Position numbers and translations under genes: made by a program
Shown: positions 52,235 through 60,890 of the stretch, in pieces
Layout: each line of letters begins with the position of its first letter
Numbering within the stretch: position 1 is the stretch's first letter
The notes under the pieces: model-generated
What the model was told of the DNA's origin: nothing
The model's database searches: none
What the model saw: the letters and a program-made list of their open reading frames with translations, nothing else
Assembly (NCBI RefSeq): GCF_018140925.1
Contig: NZ_CP073315.1
Location: 3,038,001 to 3,102,000 of the forward strand
From: Psychrobacillus sp. INOP01
GTDB lineage: Bacteria > Bacillota > Bacilli > Bacillales_A > Planococcaceae
Length of the DNA stretch: 64,000 bases
Direction of reading: 5' to 3'

Positions 52235-53833
52235 ATGGAAAAATTACTAAAATTACTCGGAGCATTTCTCATCATGCTCCTGATATGGAATAGTTATACT
52301 AACGTAACTGAAGCTTCCGCTTTTCGAGAAGTATATACCGTAAATAGTGCATCGGGAGTACTCCTAAGAGAGGCTCCATCTACTGGATCTGCGTCGCTAC
52401 AACACATGAGCTACGGCACATATGGAACTGTATTCTCGATTGATGAGAACGGTTGGGCTCATGTTCAAGTGGACGGATTAAGTGGTTACGCGCCAGTAAG
52501 CTATTTGAAAAAAGCTACAGGTACTATTAAAATAGCAAGTTCTATAGGTGGCGTTATAGTTCGAGAATCTGCAAGTGCAACGAGTAAGAATCTTGCAACA
52601 CTAAAATATAAAATGATTATAGAAGAATTCTCCGCTGAAAACGGGTGGTCATTCGTTCAATATGGCAATATTACTGGTTATGTTGCCTCTAACTTTATAG
52701 GAAAGCCTACTACTTATCCTGCAACAGTAGCATCCAAAAGTGGAGTAGTCGTGAAAAATATTGCAAGTACGAGTGGTGCAAGTGTTGGTGCACTTTCGAA
52801 TGGAAAGACTGTCTTAGTACATTCGGAGTTAGCTGGCTGGGCTTATGTAACAGCGGGTGATATGCAAGGGTATGTAGTTGCAAGCTTTCTTTCAAAGGGA
52901 ACACCAGCACCAAACACTAGCAATATAGTAAACCCTAAACAAGTCATTACACATAAGGAAATGACGACTTATTTACAGCAGATTGCAGCGAAATATCCGA
53001 GTTTCACAGAATTAAAACAAATAGGATCCTCTGTAGAGAATCGTCCTATTTATGCAATCCGGATCGGAAATGGGAAAAAGGAAGTATTGTTTGATGGTTC
53101 CGTACATGCAAGAGAGCATATGACGACAAATGTCCTGCTCGAAATGATTGACACATATAGTGCACACTATGCAGCGGGTAGTTCTTACGAGGGTTACAAC
53201 GTTAAATCTGTTTTGGACAAGACAGCTATCTGGTTTGTGCCGATGGTTAATCCTGACGGGGTTACGCTTGTCCAATTAGGAGCAAATGCGGTAGCTAACA
53301 AGTCTAGTGTCCTTGCTATTAATGGAAGTAGTAACTTTAACCGCTGGAAGTCCAATGTACGCGGTGTTGATTTGAATGATAACTTTGACTCGAGATGGTC
53401 CAAAATTAACAATTCTCGACCAGGTCCTTCTTATATGCAATATAGAGGCCCCCGTGCGTTCAGTGAGCCGGAAGCACAGGCTTTAGGGAACTTTATGACC
53501 AGTCGACCGTTTAAAACCAATATCTCCTATCATTCATCTGGTCAAATTATGTACTGGTTTAATTATCAACAAACGGCAGAGCTTAATAGAGATAAAGGCT
53601 TAGCCAATCAATTATCTCAAATTACCGGATATAAGGTTATGCCACCGCAATACCTTCCGGGTTCTGGGGCATCTGGAGATTACTTCATCCAAGAAACCGG
53701 AATGCCAGGTATTGTACTTGAAATTTCCCCATATGCAGGTGAAAACCCTGTCCCATTAAGTAGATGGGATCGTATTTGGAAAGAAAATGCTAAGGTTGGC
53801 TTATTTGTCGCAAATGAAGCATCAAACAGATAG
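52235..53833 (+). CDS. Secreted triple SH3b - M14 metallocarboxypeptidase
   Basis: Secreted protein of about 532 residues. Signal peptide about 1-28. Three SH3b repeats (about 32-92, 97-157, 163-221), each with a GxxGYVxxxxL ending, which usually bind peptidoglycan. The M14 domain (about 238-530) has zinc ligands H291 and E294 (HAREH), H433 (SYHSSGQ) and catalytic E496 (GIVLEISP). Probably a gamma-D-glutamyl-diamino-acid or similar wall-peptide peptidase. ATG 52235 has GGGGG upstream. Confidence 0.9.
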   Translation: MEKLLKLLGAFLIMLLIWNSYTNVTEASAFREVYTVNSASGVLLREAPSTGSASLQHMSYGTYGTVFSIDENGWAHVQVDGLSGYAPVSYLKKATGTIKIASSIGGVIVRESASATSKNLATLKYKMIIEEFSAENGWSFVQYGNITGYVASNFIGKPTTYPATVASKSGVVVKNIASTSGASVGALSNGKTVLVHSELAGWAYVTAGDMQGYVVASFLSKGTPAPNTSNIVNPKQVITHKEMTTYLQQIAAKYPSFTELKQIGSSVENRPIYAIRIGNGKKEVLFDGSVHAREHMTTNVLLEMIDTYSAHYAAGSSYEGYNVKSVLDKTAIWFVPMVNPDGVTLVQLGANAVANKSSVLAINGSSNFNRWKSNVRGVDLNDNFDSRWSKINNSRPGPSYMQYRGPRAFSEPEAQALGNFMTSRPFKTNISYHSSGQIMYWFNYQQTAELNRDKGLANQLSQITGYKVMPPQYLPGSGASGDYFIQETGMPGIVLEISPYAGENPVPLSRWDRIWKENAKVGLFVANEASNR

Positions 53834-53840
53834 CCTTATT

Positions 53841-53874
53841 ACCTACAAACCAACAAGGTTTGTAGGTTTTTTTT
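53841..53874 (+). terminator. Terminator of the SH3-M14 peptidase gene
   Basis: ACCTACAAACC/GGTTTGTAGGT with eight T. Confidence 0.92.
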
Positions 53875-53966
53875 ATCTTATTGACAGTAATCGACATCTC
53901 CTGGTTTACATAATTTACTTAATGGGTACTTGATTGTAAAAGTTCAGCCAATGGGGTGGGGAGAAA

Positions 53967-55346
53967 ATGAGGGGTTTATTGTTAAAAATGTTGTTAGGGT
54001 GTTCGTTTAGTATCGTTCTGTTTTTTCCTAGTATAGCTCTTAGTAGTTCAGGAGAACAAACAGAAACAGATAGAGTAATAGTAGAAGTAACCGATAAAGA
54101 AGGAAATAAAGAGATCGAGAGCATTGCTGTGGATGAAGTGCAGCCAAAATCATTCTTCACGATAGCCGCTTCATCGAAAGATGAGGTGAACGTGTTACAG
54201 CCAGATTATATTCGCACAATTGGTATGGTCCAAACAGCGGAGTATACCAAACCGTGGGGGGCAATGCGGGTTGGAACAGACTGGATAAAATCGCAGTTTG
54301 CTACGAACGCTGGAGAAGTGATTGTTGCAGTTATCGATACAGGTGTAGATTATACCCACTCCTTCTTGAAGGAGAGAATGGTAGCAGGTTATGATTTTGT
54401 AGATAATGACACAGATCCAATGGATGAGCATTTTCATGGGACGCATATAGCTGGAATAATAGCCGAATCAACTACAGCCAACGTCAAAATTATGCCAATT
54501 CGGGCGCTAAATGAAACTGGTAATGGCTATGATTCCAATATTGCTAAAAGTATCCATTACGCAGTAGATAATGGTGCATCCCTTGTGAACATGAGCTTTC
54601 AAGGGAATGAATATTCCGAGCATTTAGCAGCGGCAATTGACTACGCACTTTCTAACGATGTACTGGTGGTCGTATCATCTGGAAATAAAAGTGATGATAC
54701 AGCAAATTATTATCCCGCCTCAGAAAAAAAAGTGCTGGTCGTTTCAGCAACTGACCAATCCGATAAAATAGCTGTCTTTAGTAACACCGGCGGGTCCATC
54801 GACATATCAGCACCTGGTGTCGGAATACTTTCAAGTATCCCTGGAGAAAAGTATGCAGCCTTACATGGCACATCCATGGCAGCACCTTACGTAAGTGGTG
54901 TAGCAGCTATGCTTCTTCTGGATGATCCTACTAGATCGATAGAAGAATTAGAAAAAATGTTAAAAACGTATGTTGACGATAAAGGTGCAGTAAACTGGGA
55001 TCCGCTATTTGGAGAAGGTATCCTCAACGTCTCCAACTTTAATAAACATTCACTTATTACTAGCGCATTTAGTTCAAGCAATTATATTAATTTACCCGAA
55101 CATATCAATGTCCCTTTAGATAAAACATGGACCATTTTGTTCAACCAAGTATTCTCTGACGACTCAACAGTTGCTGTTAAACTATATACAGAAAACTATG
55201 AAATCCCCATTCAACTCACACCAGATTTAAAAAATAAAAAAATCATTGTATCTCCAACGAAAAACTATCAAGCGAACACAGAATATCTATTAGACATTCA
55301 AATCAAGAACGGAAACAGATACTTGATGCGATTTAAAACAAAATAA
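53967..55346 (+). CDS. Secreted subtilisin-like serine protease (S8), copy 2
   Basis: Extracellular protease of 459 residues, paralogue of 44903. Signal peptide about 1-27, short pro-region with the same DRVIVEV stretch. Catalytic D124 (AVIDTGVD), H157 (HGTHIAG), oxyanion N240 and S303 (GTSMAAPY). C-terminal Big_5/SbsA-like domain (VPLDKTWTILFN onwards). The shared unusual pro-region and C-terminal domain indicate duplication of the whole gene rather than of the catalytic core. GGGGTGGGG precedes the ATG. Confidence 0.9.
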   Translation: MRGLLLKMLLGCSFSIVLFFPSIALSSSGEQTETDRVIVEVTDKEGNKEIESIAVDEVQPKSFFTIAASSKDEVNVLQPDYIRTIGMVQTAEYTKPWGAMRVGTDWIKSQFATNAGEVIVAVIDTGVDYTHSFLKERMVAGYDFVDNDTDPMDEHFHGTHIAGIIAESTTANVKIMPIRALNETGNGYDSNIAKSIHYAVDNGASLVNMSFQGNEYSEHLAAAIDYALSNDVLVVVSSGNKSDDTANYYPASEKKVLVVSATDQSDKIAVFSNTGGSIDISAPGVGILSSIPGEKYAALHGTSMAAPYVSGVAAMLLLDDPTRSIEELEKMLKTYVDDKGAVNWDPLFGEGILNVSNFNKHSLITSAFSSSNYINLPEHINVPLDKTWTILFNQVFSDDSTVAVKLYTENYEIPIQLTPDLKNKKIIVSPTKNYQANTEYLLDIQIKNGNRYLMRFKTK

Positions 55347-55356
55347 ACAATAATAA

Positions 55357-55398
55357 GCTAGTAGATACAAAGAATTTGTATATCTACTAGCCTATTTT
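55357..55398 (+). terminator. Terminator of subtilase copy 2
   Basis: GCTAGTAGATACAAA arm pairs with a complementary arm ending at 55391, then CTATTTTTT. Confidence 0.85.
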
Positions 55399-55493
55399 TT
55401 GGGAGCATGTGGTTGTCTTTTGTAACCTTTTAGGTTGTACGTTGTTAATAATAGGAGTTTTCTTGTAGACTAAGAGATAAGGAGGGGAAGTAA

Positions 55494-56945
55494 ATGAAGA
55501 AATTAATGTTGAGTTTAAGTTTTTTATTGGCATTTGGGTTAAGCTTTTCATCTATTGCTCAAGCAGCGGGGTTTCAGGATGTTAAGACAAGTCATCCATT
55601 CTATGAGCATATCAATTATTTACATGGCGAGGGAATTGTGAATGGTGTGGATGCCGATCATTATAAGCCGAGTAATTTTGTTACGAGAAGCCAAGCAGCA
55701 TTAATGGTGGCTCGGGCTATGGACTTGGATTTAACTAGCAAAAAAACTATTTTTACAGATGTAGGTGCTGATCACCATGCATCTGGTGCTATTCAATCTG
55801 CAGCTGATGCGGGAATTATTAATGGTTATCCTGACGGGACTTTTAAACCAAATAATTTTGTAACAAGAGGTCAAATGGCGAGTTTTATAGCACGAGCATT
55901 TAAGATGAAGGGTGAGGCACTTCCTTTTGCGGATGTTCCTCTAAATTCATCCGCATATTCGGATATTCGAAAGGCAACTGCATTTGGGGTTGTTAGTGGA
56001 TATGCTAATGGAGATTTTAAACCGAACGATTCCGTAACTCGTGCACATTTTGCTGGATTTTTGGCACGAGCGTTGAATGATGATTTACGTTTGACAGTGG
56101 ATGCATGTGGGTACGATCCAGATTCCAAATCAAACCCAGATCGTCAAACGATGAACTGCTTGCTAACAACTTCAGCTAGAAATGCTGACGTGCCAATTCC
56201 AGCGGAGATCGTAAAGGCAGTGGCTTCCGTAGAAAGTAACGGATGGGTTCATTTCCTATCAAATGGTGAGCCAATTATTAGTAGTGACGGCGGTATTGGA
56301 TTGATGCAAATCACGAATACAGCAGGATACGACTTGGAACGTATAAAATATGATTTAGCGTATAATATTGAGACTGCAATCGATATACTTGGAAAAAATT
56401 ATAAGAGAAGTGATTTACCAAAAATCGAGAATGCTAGCCCAGAAGACTTAGAGAGTTGGTATTTTGCTATAATGGCCTACAATGGAACAAAAGCCGTGAA
56501 TAGCCCGGTATACCAAGCAACTGGCGAAAGAAATACGAAAGCATACCAAGAGCGAGTATACCAAGCACTTGAGAATAATGGATTACTAGAAACTAATATT
56601 GACCTGCTAGACTTTAACAAAGAGGATTTCACTTATGGAGAGGAAACAAATAACTCCATCATATTTAATAAAAAGTCGTTTCCGTTAACTTCAAGTACAC
56701 CAACTACTGAAGGATATGGAAAGGGAGACAAAGTAAAATATAATGGATCAGGTCTTCGCAAATCAGCAAGTACTCAGTCTCCACTTACAGCGACTAGTAA
56801 AGGTGCTGTAGTGACAATCATAGGTTCACCAGTATTTGATGAAAACAAAAGCTCCACTAATCAGTTTGTTTGGTATCCTGTCCAAACAGTAGCAAACGGC
56901 AAAAGTGTGAATGGGTATATCGCTTCACCATACATTGTAAAATAG
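55494..56945 (+). CDS. SLH domains - lytic transglycosylase (SLT) - SH3 wall hydrolase
   Basis: Secreted protein of 483 residues. Signal peptide about 1-24. Three SLH repeats (about 26-68, 86-130, 144-190) anchor it to pyruvylated wall polymer. The SLT-type lysozyme-fold domain (about 232-350) has the catalytic glutamate E247 in ASVESNGW, then GGIGLMQITNTAGYD and IMAYNGT. A C-terminal SH3-like segment (about 410-483) ends at the stop. Likely cuts peptidoglycan glycan strands at the cell surface. AAGGAGGGG precedes the ATG. Confidence 0.88.
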   Translation: MKKLMLSLSFLLAFGLSFSSIAQAAGFQDVKTSHPFYEHINYLHGEGIVNGVDADHYKPSNFVTRSQAALMVARAMDLDLTSKKTIFTDVGADHHASGAIQSAADAGIINGYPDGTFKPNNFVTRGQMASFIARAFKMKGEALPFADVPLNSSAYSDIRKATAFGVVSGYANGDFKPNDSVTRAHFAGFLARALNDDLRLTVDACGYDPDSKSNPDRQTMNCLLTTSARNADVPIPAEIVKAVASVESNGWVHFLSNGEPIISSDGGIGLMQITNTAGYDLERIKYDLAYNIETAIDILGKNYKRSDLPKIENASPEDLESWYFAIMAYNGTKAVNSPVYQATGERNTKAYQERVYQALENNGLLETNIDLLDFNKEDFTYGEETNNSIIFNKKSFPLTSSTPTTEGYGKGDKVKYNGSGLRKSASTQSPLTATSKGAVVTIIGSPVFDENKSSTNQFVWYPVQTVANGKSVNGYIASPYIVK

Positions 56946-56957
56946 CTAAAATTGTTG

Positions 56958-56993
56958 AACCGACTTTCTTCCGAGGGAAGTCGGTTTTTTTTA
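56958..56993 (+). terminator. Terminator of the SLH-SLT gene
   Basis: AACCGACTT/AAGTCGGTT stem with eight T. Confidence 0.9.
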
Positions 56994-56994
56994 T

Positions 56995-57090
56995 GTCATA
57001 AACTCCGCTAGCCGCCACATAAATCTACCTAACCACCACATAATTCTATCTAACTACCACATAAACTCCTCCAACAACCACATAAGTCCC
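56995..57090 (-). repeat. TTATGTGGT 21-bp-period array, site 3 (inverted)
   Basis: On the minus strand, ATG anchors (CAT on +) at 56997, 57018, 57039, 57060 and 57081: exactly 21 bases apart each time. The unit reads TTATGTGGT plus 12 variable bases. It starts right at the end of the previous terminator and lies 150 bases before the 5'-nucleotidase gene. Confidence 0.85.
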
Positions 57091-57183
57091 CCGACTTAAC
57101 CCTATTTTACAAGCACTTTTCCCTATTAACGCATTAACAGTTTTCAAAATTTACAAATTTGTTACACTATTTACTTTTGTTTT

Positions 57184-57192
57184 TGCTACAAT
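57184..57192 (+). promoter_or_regulatory. Candidate extended -10 promoter of the SLH-nucleotidase gene
   Basis: TGCTACAAT (TG-N-TACAAT), 46 bases before the start; the -35 is weak. Confidence 0.3.
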
Positions 57193-57237
57193 TATATTGG
57201 TTTAATATTCCAAGAAGAGAAAGAAGGAAATAAGTTT

Positions 57238-59589
57238 ATGTGGAAAAAGGTTTCAGCTTCGGCGCTAGCTTTGTCGCTTGCAGTTGGGGGATATGCTAAT
57301 GTTGACCATGCTTCTGCGGCAAAAAGTCCAGATGTCACTCGTGGTGAGTATGTAAAAACGATGATCGATGCAATGGGTGTTGAATTAGGTACTGGTAAAT
57401 CTGTGAAGTTTAATGATGTTCCAGAATCATTAAAGCCTTATATTGAGAAAGCTCTTGAGTTAAAACTTATTACTGGGAAGTCAGCTACTGTTTTTGCTCC
57501 TGATGAAAAACTTTCTCGTGAGCATGCATTTATTATTGCGACAAGAGCTATTGAGACGGATAAAACTTACTCAGAGAGTCTACTAAACAAATTTACAGAT
57601 AAAAATAAAATCCGTGTATCTAATCGTAACGAAATTGCGAAGGCAGTTGGATTAGGTTTCTTAAATGGATACCCAGATAAAACCTTAAAACCTTCAAATA
57701 TTGTTAGCAAACATGAGATGAATAATATTCTAAAACGCTTTTTGAAGGAATATAAAAATTCAAGTTCAACTGTTTCTCTAAGAATCTTAGGTACCTCGGA
57801 CATTCATACGAATATCGTGAACTATGACTATTACAAAGATACAGAGTCTAATAGCTTAGGTCTTGCAAAAACTGCTACACTAATCAAAAATGCACGTTCA
57901 GAAAATAGTAATACTTTACTATTTGACAATGGTGATGCGATACAAGGTACACCACTTGGTTCTTATAAGCAATCAGTGGACAAGTTAGAAGACGGTGAAG
58001 AACATCCTTCAGTGACAGCAATGGAATTGCTAAAATATGATGGTGCTACATTCGGAAACCATGAATTTAACTATGGTTTAGATTATTTGGATGAAGTTAC
58101 AGATGATGCGAATTTCCCGTATGTGAATGCGAATGTTCGTGATGGAGCAACTGGTAAATTAGTTTATGATCCATACGTTTTGATTGAAAAAGAAGTAGTT
58201 GATTCCAAAGGGAAGAAATCTACTATCAAAGTTGGTGTAACCGGTATTGTTCCACCGCAAATTCTGAAGTGGGACAAGTCTCATTTAGAAGGAAAAGTGA
58301 AGGTAGACGATTCCGTACAAGCTGTGGAGGCTATTGTACCAGAAATGAAGAAAGCTGGAGCAGATGTGATTGTAGTGCTTTCCCACTCGGGACTTGGCGA
58401 TATGAAGCATGAGGTTGGCGAAGAAGATGTTACGTATTTGCTAACAAAGGTTAAAGGCGTAGATGCGATTGTTACTGGTCATGCACACCAAGTATTCCCT
58501 GGAAAAGTGGATGAGTCGTTAACGAATGTAGACGTGGAAAACGGTACGATTAACGGTGTTCCGGTTGTTATGCCAGGTAAATTTGGTAGCCACTTAGGTG
58601 TAATCGATTTAGATTTAGTAAAAAAAGGGAACGAATGGGAAGTAAAACAATCTAAAGCGGAGGTTCGCACAATTGCGAAAGATGCTACGGATGTGGATAA
58701 AACCATTGTCGATGCAGTAAAACAAGCACATGAAGGAACGATTAAATACGTACGCCAAGCAGTTGGAACAACAACAGCGGATATTCATAGCTACTTCTCA
58801 CAAGTACAAGATGATCCATCTATCCAAATCGTAACAAATGCTCAAACTGAGTACGTAAAAGCAAAACTAAAAGGTACAGCAAATGAAAAATTACCAGTCC
58901 TTTCTGCAGGTGCACCATTTAAAGCTGGAACAAGAAGCGATCCTGAGTATTACACATATGTACCAAAAGGCGAGCTAGCTATTAAAAACGTAGCGGATTT
59001 ATATTTATATGACAACACAGTAGCAATCGTTAAAGTTACTGGAGCAGATGTAAAAGAATGGTTAGAAATGTCTGCAGGTCAATTCAACCAAATCGTTGGA
59101 ACGAAAACTGGCGAGCAACAGCTTATCAATACAGATTTCCGCTCATATAACTATGACGTAATCGACGGAGTAACTTACGAAATAGATGTTACAAAACCAG
59201 CGAAATACGATGCAGACGGAAATCTAGTAAATGAAGGTTCATCCCGTATTACGAACCTCCAATACGAGGGTAAACCAATCGATTTAAAACAAGAATTCAT
59301 CGTAGCAACAAATAACTACCGTGCGAATGGAACATTCCCAGGAGTACGTAATGCGACAGCGATTGAAATCTATCCAGATGAAAACCGTCAAACAATTATC
59401 GACTACATTCTTGCAGAGAAAACAATCGATCCATCTGCTGACGGTAACTGGAAATTCGCAGCACTTCCGGCAAACTCAACAATCGTATTCGAATCCTCTA
59501 AACAAGCAGAAAAAGTAATCCCTGCTGATGGCCGCATCAAATATGTTGGTGAAGGTACAGACGGATTTGGTAAGTATTCTATTAAATAA
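57238..59589 (+). CDS. SLH-anchored 5'-nucleotidase / 2',3'-cyclic phosphodiesterase
   Basis: Secreted protein of 783 residues. Signal peptide about 1-28. Two or three SLH-like repeats (about 33-170). Metallophosphatase domain (about 180-430) with D188 and H190 (GTSDIHTN), DNGD (230-233), GNHE (273-276) and GHAH. The 5'-nucleotidase C-terminal substrate-binding domain (about 500-700) is followed by a short tail. Probably releases phosphate or nucleosides from extracellular nucleotides. AAGAAGGAAA is the ribosome binding site. Flanked on both sides by TTATGTGGT arrays in opposite orientation. Confidence 0.9.
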   Translation: MWKKVSASALALSLAVGGYANVDHASAAKSPDVTRGEYVKTMIDAMGVELGTGKSVKFNDVPESLKPYIEKALELKLITGKSATVFAPDEKLSREHAFIIATRAIETDKTYSESLLNKFTDKNKIRVSNRNEIAKAVGLGFLNGYPDKTLKPSNIVSKHEMNNILKRFLKEYKNSSSTVSLRILGTSDIHTNIVNYDYYKDTESNSLGLAKTATLIKNARSENSNTLLFDNGDAIQGTPLGSYKQSVDKLEDGEEHPSVTAMELLKYDGATFGNHEFNYGLDYLDEVTDDANFPYVNANVRDGATGKLVYDPYVLIEKEVVDSKGKKSTIKVGVTGIVPPQILKWDKSHLEGKVKVDDSVQAVEAIVPEMKKAGADVIVVLSHSGLGDMKHEVGEEDVTYLLTKVKGVDAIVTGHAHQVFPGKVDESLTNVDVENGTINGVPVVMPGKFGSHLGVIDLDLVKKGNEWEVKQSKAEVRTIAKDATDVDKTIVDAVKQAHEGTIKYVRQAVGTTTADIHSYFSQVQDDPSIQIVTNAQTEYVKAKLKGTANEKLPVLSAGAPFKAGTRSDPEYYTYVPKGELAIKNVADLYLYDNTVAIVKVTGADVKEWLEMSAGQFNQIVGTKTGEQQLINTDFRSYNYDVIDGVTYEIDVTKPAKYDADGNLVNEGSSRITNLQYEGKPIDLKQEFIVATNNYRANGTFPGVRNATAIEIYPDENRQTIIDYILAEKTIDPSADGNWKFAALPANSTIVFESSKQAEKVIPADGRIKYVGEGTDGFGKYSIK

Positions 59590-59604
59590 TATTTGTTTGT
59601 TGAA

Positions 59605-59640
59605 ACCACCACTGCTTATTGGAGCAGTGGTGGTTTTTTT
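59605..59640 (+). terminator. Terminator of the SLH-nucleotidase gene
   Basis: AACCACCACTGCT/AGCAGTGGTGGTT stem with eight T. Confidence 0.92.
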
Positions 59641-59661
59641 GTTGGGATAGATGAGTGGGGG

Positions 59662-59815
59662 TTATGTGGTGTTTAGCAAAGGGTATGTTGTAGATAGGCT
59701 ATTTTATGTGTTAGATCAAGAGAGTTATGTGCTGGTTAGTGGCGTTTATGTGGTAAATAGACTGACTTATGTGGAATTCACCATTTTGACACTCTTTTAT
59801 GTGGTGGAAGAAGGA
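59662..59815 (+). repeat. TTATGTGGT 21-bp-period array, site 4
   Basis: ATG anchors at 59664, 59685, 59706, 59727, 59748 and 59769, exactly 21 bases apart, plus one at 59799 (30 bases on). Because 21 is a multiple of three, the array stays open in one frame and reads as a repetitive YVV peptide, which is an artefact. Begins just after the terminator at 59640. Confidence 0.85.
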
Positions 59816-59960
59816 GGAGTTGTCGTGTATGAAACAGAATATATCATTACAGAGAATTTTATTACTAGTTTATTAAATCTTAGTAACATTGCCTGTTATC
59901 AACAAATTTTGTATTACAATATAAAAAATTACATACTGAAAGATAGTAGGAGGAAGTTTC

Positions 59961-60113
59961 GTGATTACGACAGAATTAAATGAAGAATTTAAAAAAGTAT
60001 TAGAATATGGTTATACATTAGGAAACGAAAATAAAACAATTAAAGAAAGCGAGTTCATCGATGAGTTATCAGCTCAATTGAAAGTCTTAATGGACAATAC
60101 AAAAAAAGAATAG
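59961..60113 (+). CDS. Small protein of 50 residues, unknown
   Basis: GTG start with TAGGAGGAAG five bases upstream, an excellent ribosome binding site. The 50-residue product is hydrophilic, acidic and probably helical (ELNEEFKKVLEYGYTLGNEN), with no membrane segment or cysteines. I do not recognise the family; it recalls the many small conserved cytosolic Bacillales proteins. A TACAAT box at 59915-59920 may be its promoter. It ends 78 bases before a bidirectional terminator. Confidence 0.65.
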   Translation: MITTELNEEFKKVLEYGYTLGNENKTIKESEFIDELSAQLKVLMDNTKKE

Positions 60114-60190
60114 ATCAACCTGCCGCCCTTTTCAAATGCTTGAAGTATATCTAGTGGGTGGGACAAACTGTGCAGCAATGACTTTATAAA

Positions 60191-60217
60191 AAAGGCATCC
60201 AATATAGGATGCCTTTA
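60191..60217. terminator. Bidirectional terminator between the small ORF and the SGNH gene
   Basis: AAAGGCATCC/GGATGCCTTT stem with a six-base loop between convergent genes. Confidence 0.8.
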
Positions 60218-60237
60218 TATAATCTAAACAAAGTCAA

Positions 60238-60867
60238 TCATAGCGCTTCAATAAAAGGGAGCATTTTATGCGCTAGTTTTTCATGACCAGCATCATTAAG
60301 ATGAATCCCATCTGTCATATAACGCTCTTTGTACCAAGTTAACCAAGGATATTGGTTAGCCTGATGATAAAGGTCCAAACAAGGAATTCCATATTTTGCT
60401 GTAACCTCAAGCTCTGCTTTTACCATGGCTTCGAGCTTAGCATTAGTTGGTTGTCCTACGTCTCGTCTAAATTGAGTAAATGTTGCAATCGTAGCATTGG
60501 GGAACATATTAATGGTTGTGCTAATTGTGTAGTCTAAAGCCCCGTAAAACGTTGCTACAGGATTGGTGTCACCAAAGGAACCAAGTATAAAGGGTTTCTC
60601 GGTTTCGGCATAGTCGTTACCTCCCCCTAGGAAGGTGATTAAATCTGTATCTTTATCAATTTCATCTAACCTTAAGTAAAATGCTTCAAAGCCCTCTTTC
60701 CATGTATTGAACCACCCAGAGCCACTTTTCCCGAGATTTTGCACTTTGAATCCGAACTTTTCCGCTATATAGCCGTGGTACTTTTTTTGTCCCGCCCAGT
60801 TGAGCTCCGTATTGCTGTCACCTATTACTGTCCATTTTTTATTGTCCCATCTGCTGTTCATGTTCAT
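60238..60867 (-). CDS. SGNH/GDSL hydrolase family protein
   Basis: Hydrolase of 209 residues. Block I nucleophile serine in TVIGDSNTE, block III GGGNDYAE, and block V aspartate-histidine in DGIHLNDAGH. No signal peptide, so probably cytoplasmic. Substrate unknown (ester or acetylated carbohydrate). GAGGGGG precedes the ATG by seven bases. Lies just downstream of the ABC transporter genes on the same strand (about 23 bases), possibly in that operon. Confidence 0.88.
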   Translation of the reverse strand: MNMNSRWDNKKWTVIGDSNTELNWAGQKKYHGYIAEKFGFKVQNLGKSGSGWFNTWKEGFEAFYLRLDEIDKDTDLITFLGGGNDYAETEKPFILGSFGDTNPVATFYGALDYTISTTINMFPNATIATFTQFRRDVGQPTNAKLEAMVKAELEVTAKYGIPCLDLYHQANQYPWLTWYKERYMTDGIHLNDAGHEKLAHKMLPFIEAL

Positions 60868-60890
60868 ACATAACCCCCTCTAACATTTAT

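Noticed and set aside
39599-59815. CRISPR arrays
   Set aside because: The conserved part is only about 9 bases and degenerate, the period is about 21 bases, and no cas genes are present.
59651-59983. A 110-codon open frame with repeated YVV/YVL units
   Set aside because: It is the TTATGTGGT array read in frame; a 21-base period stays open because it is a multiple of three. No ribosome binding site, and the frame runs over the promoter of the small gene at 59961.
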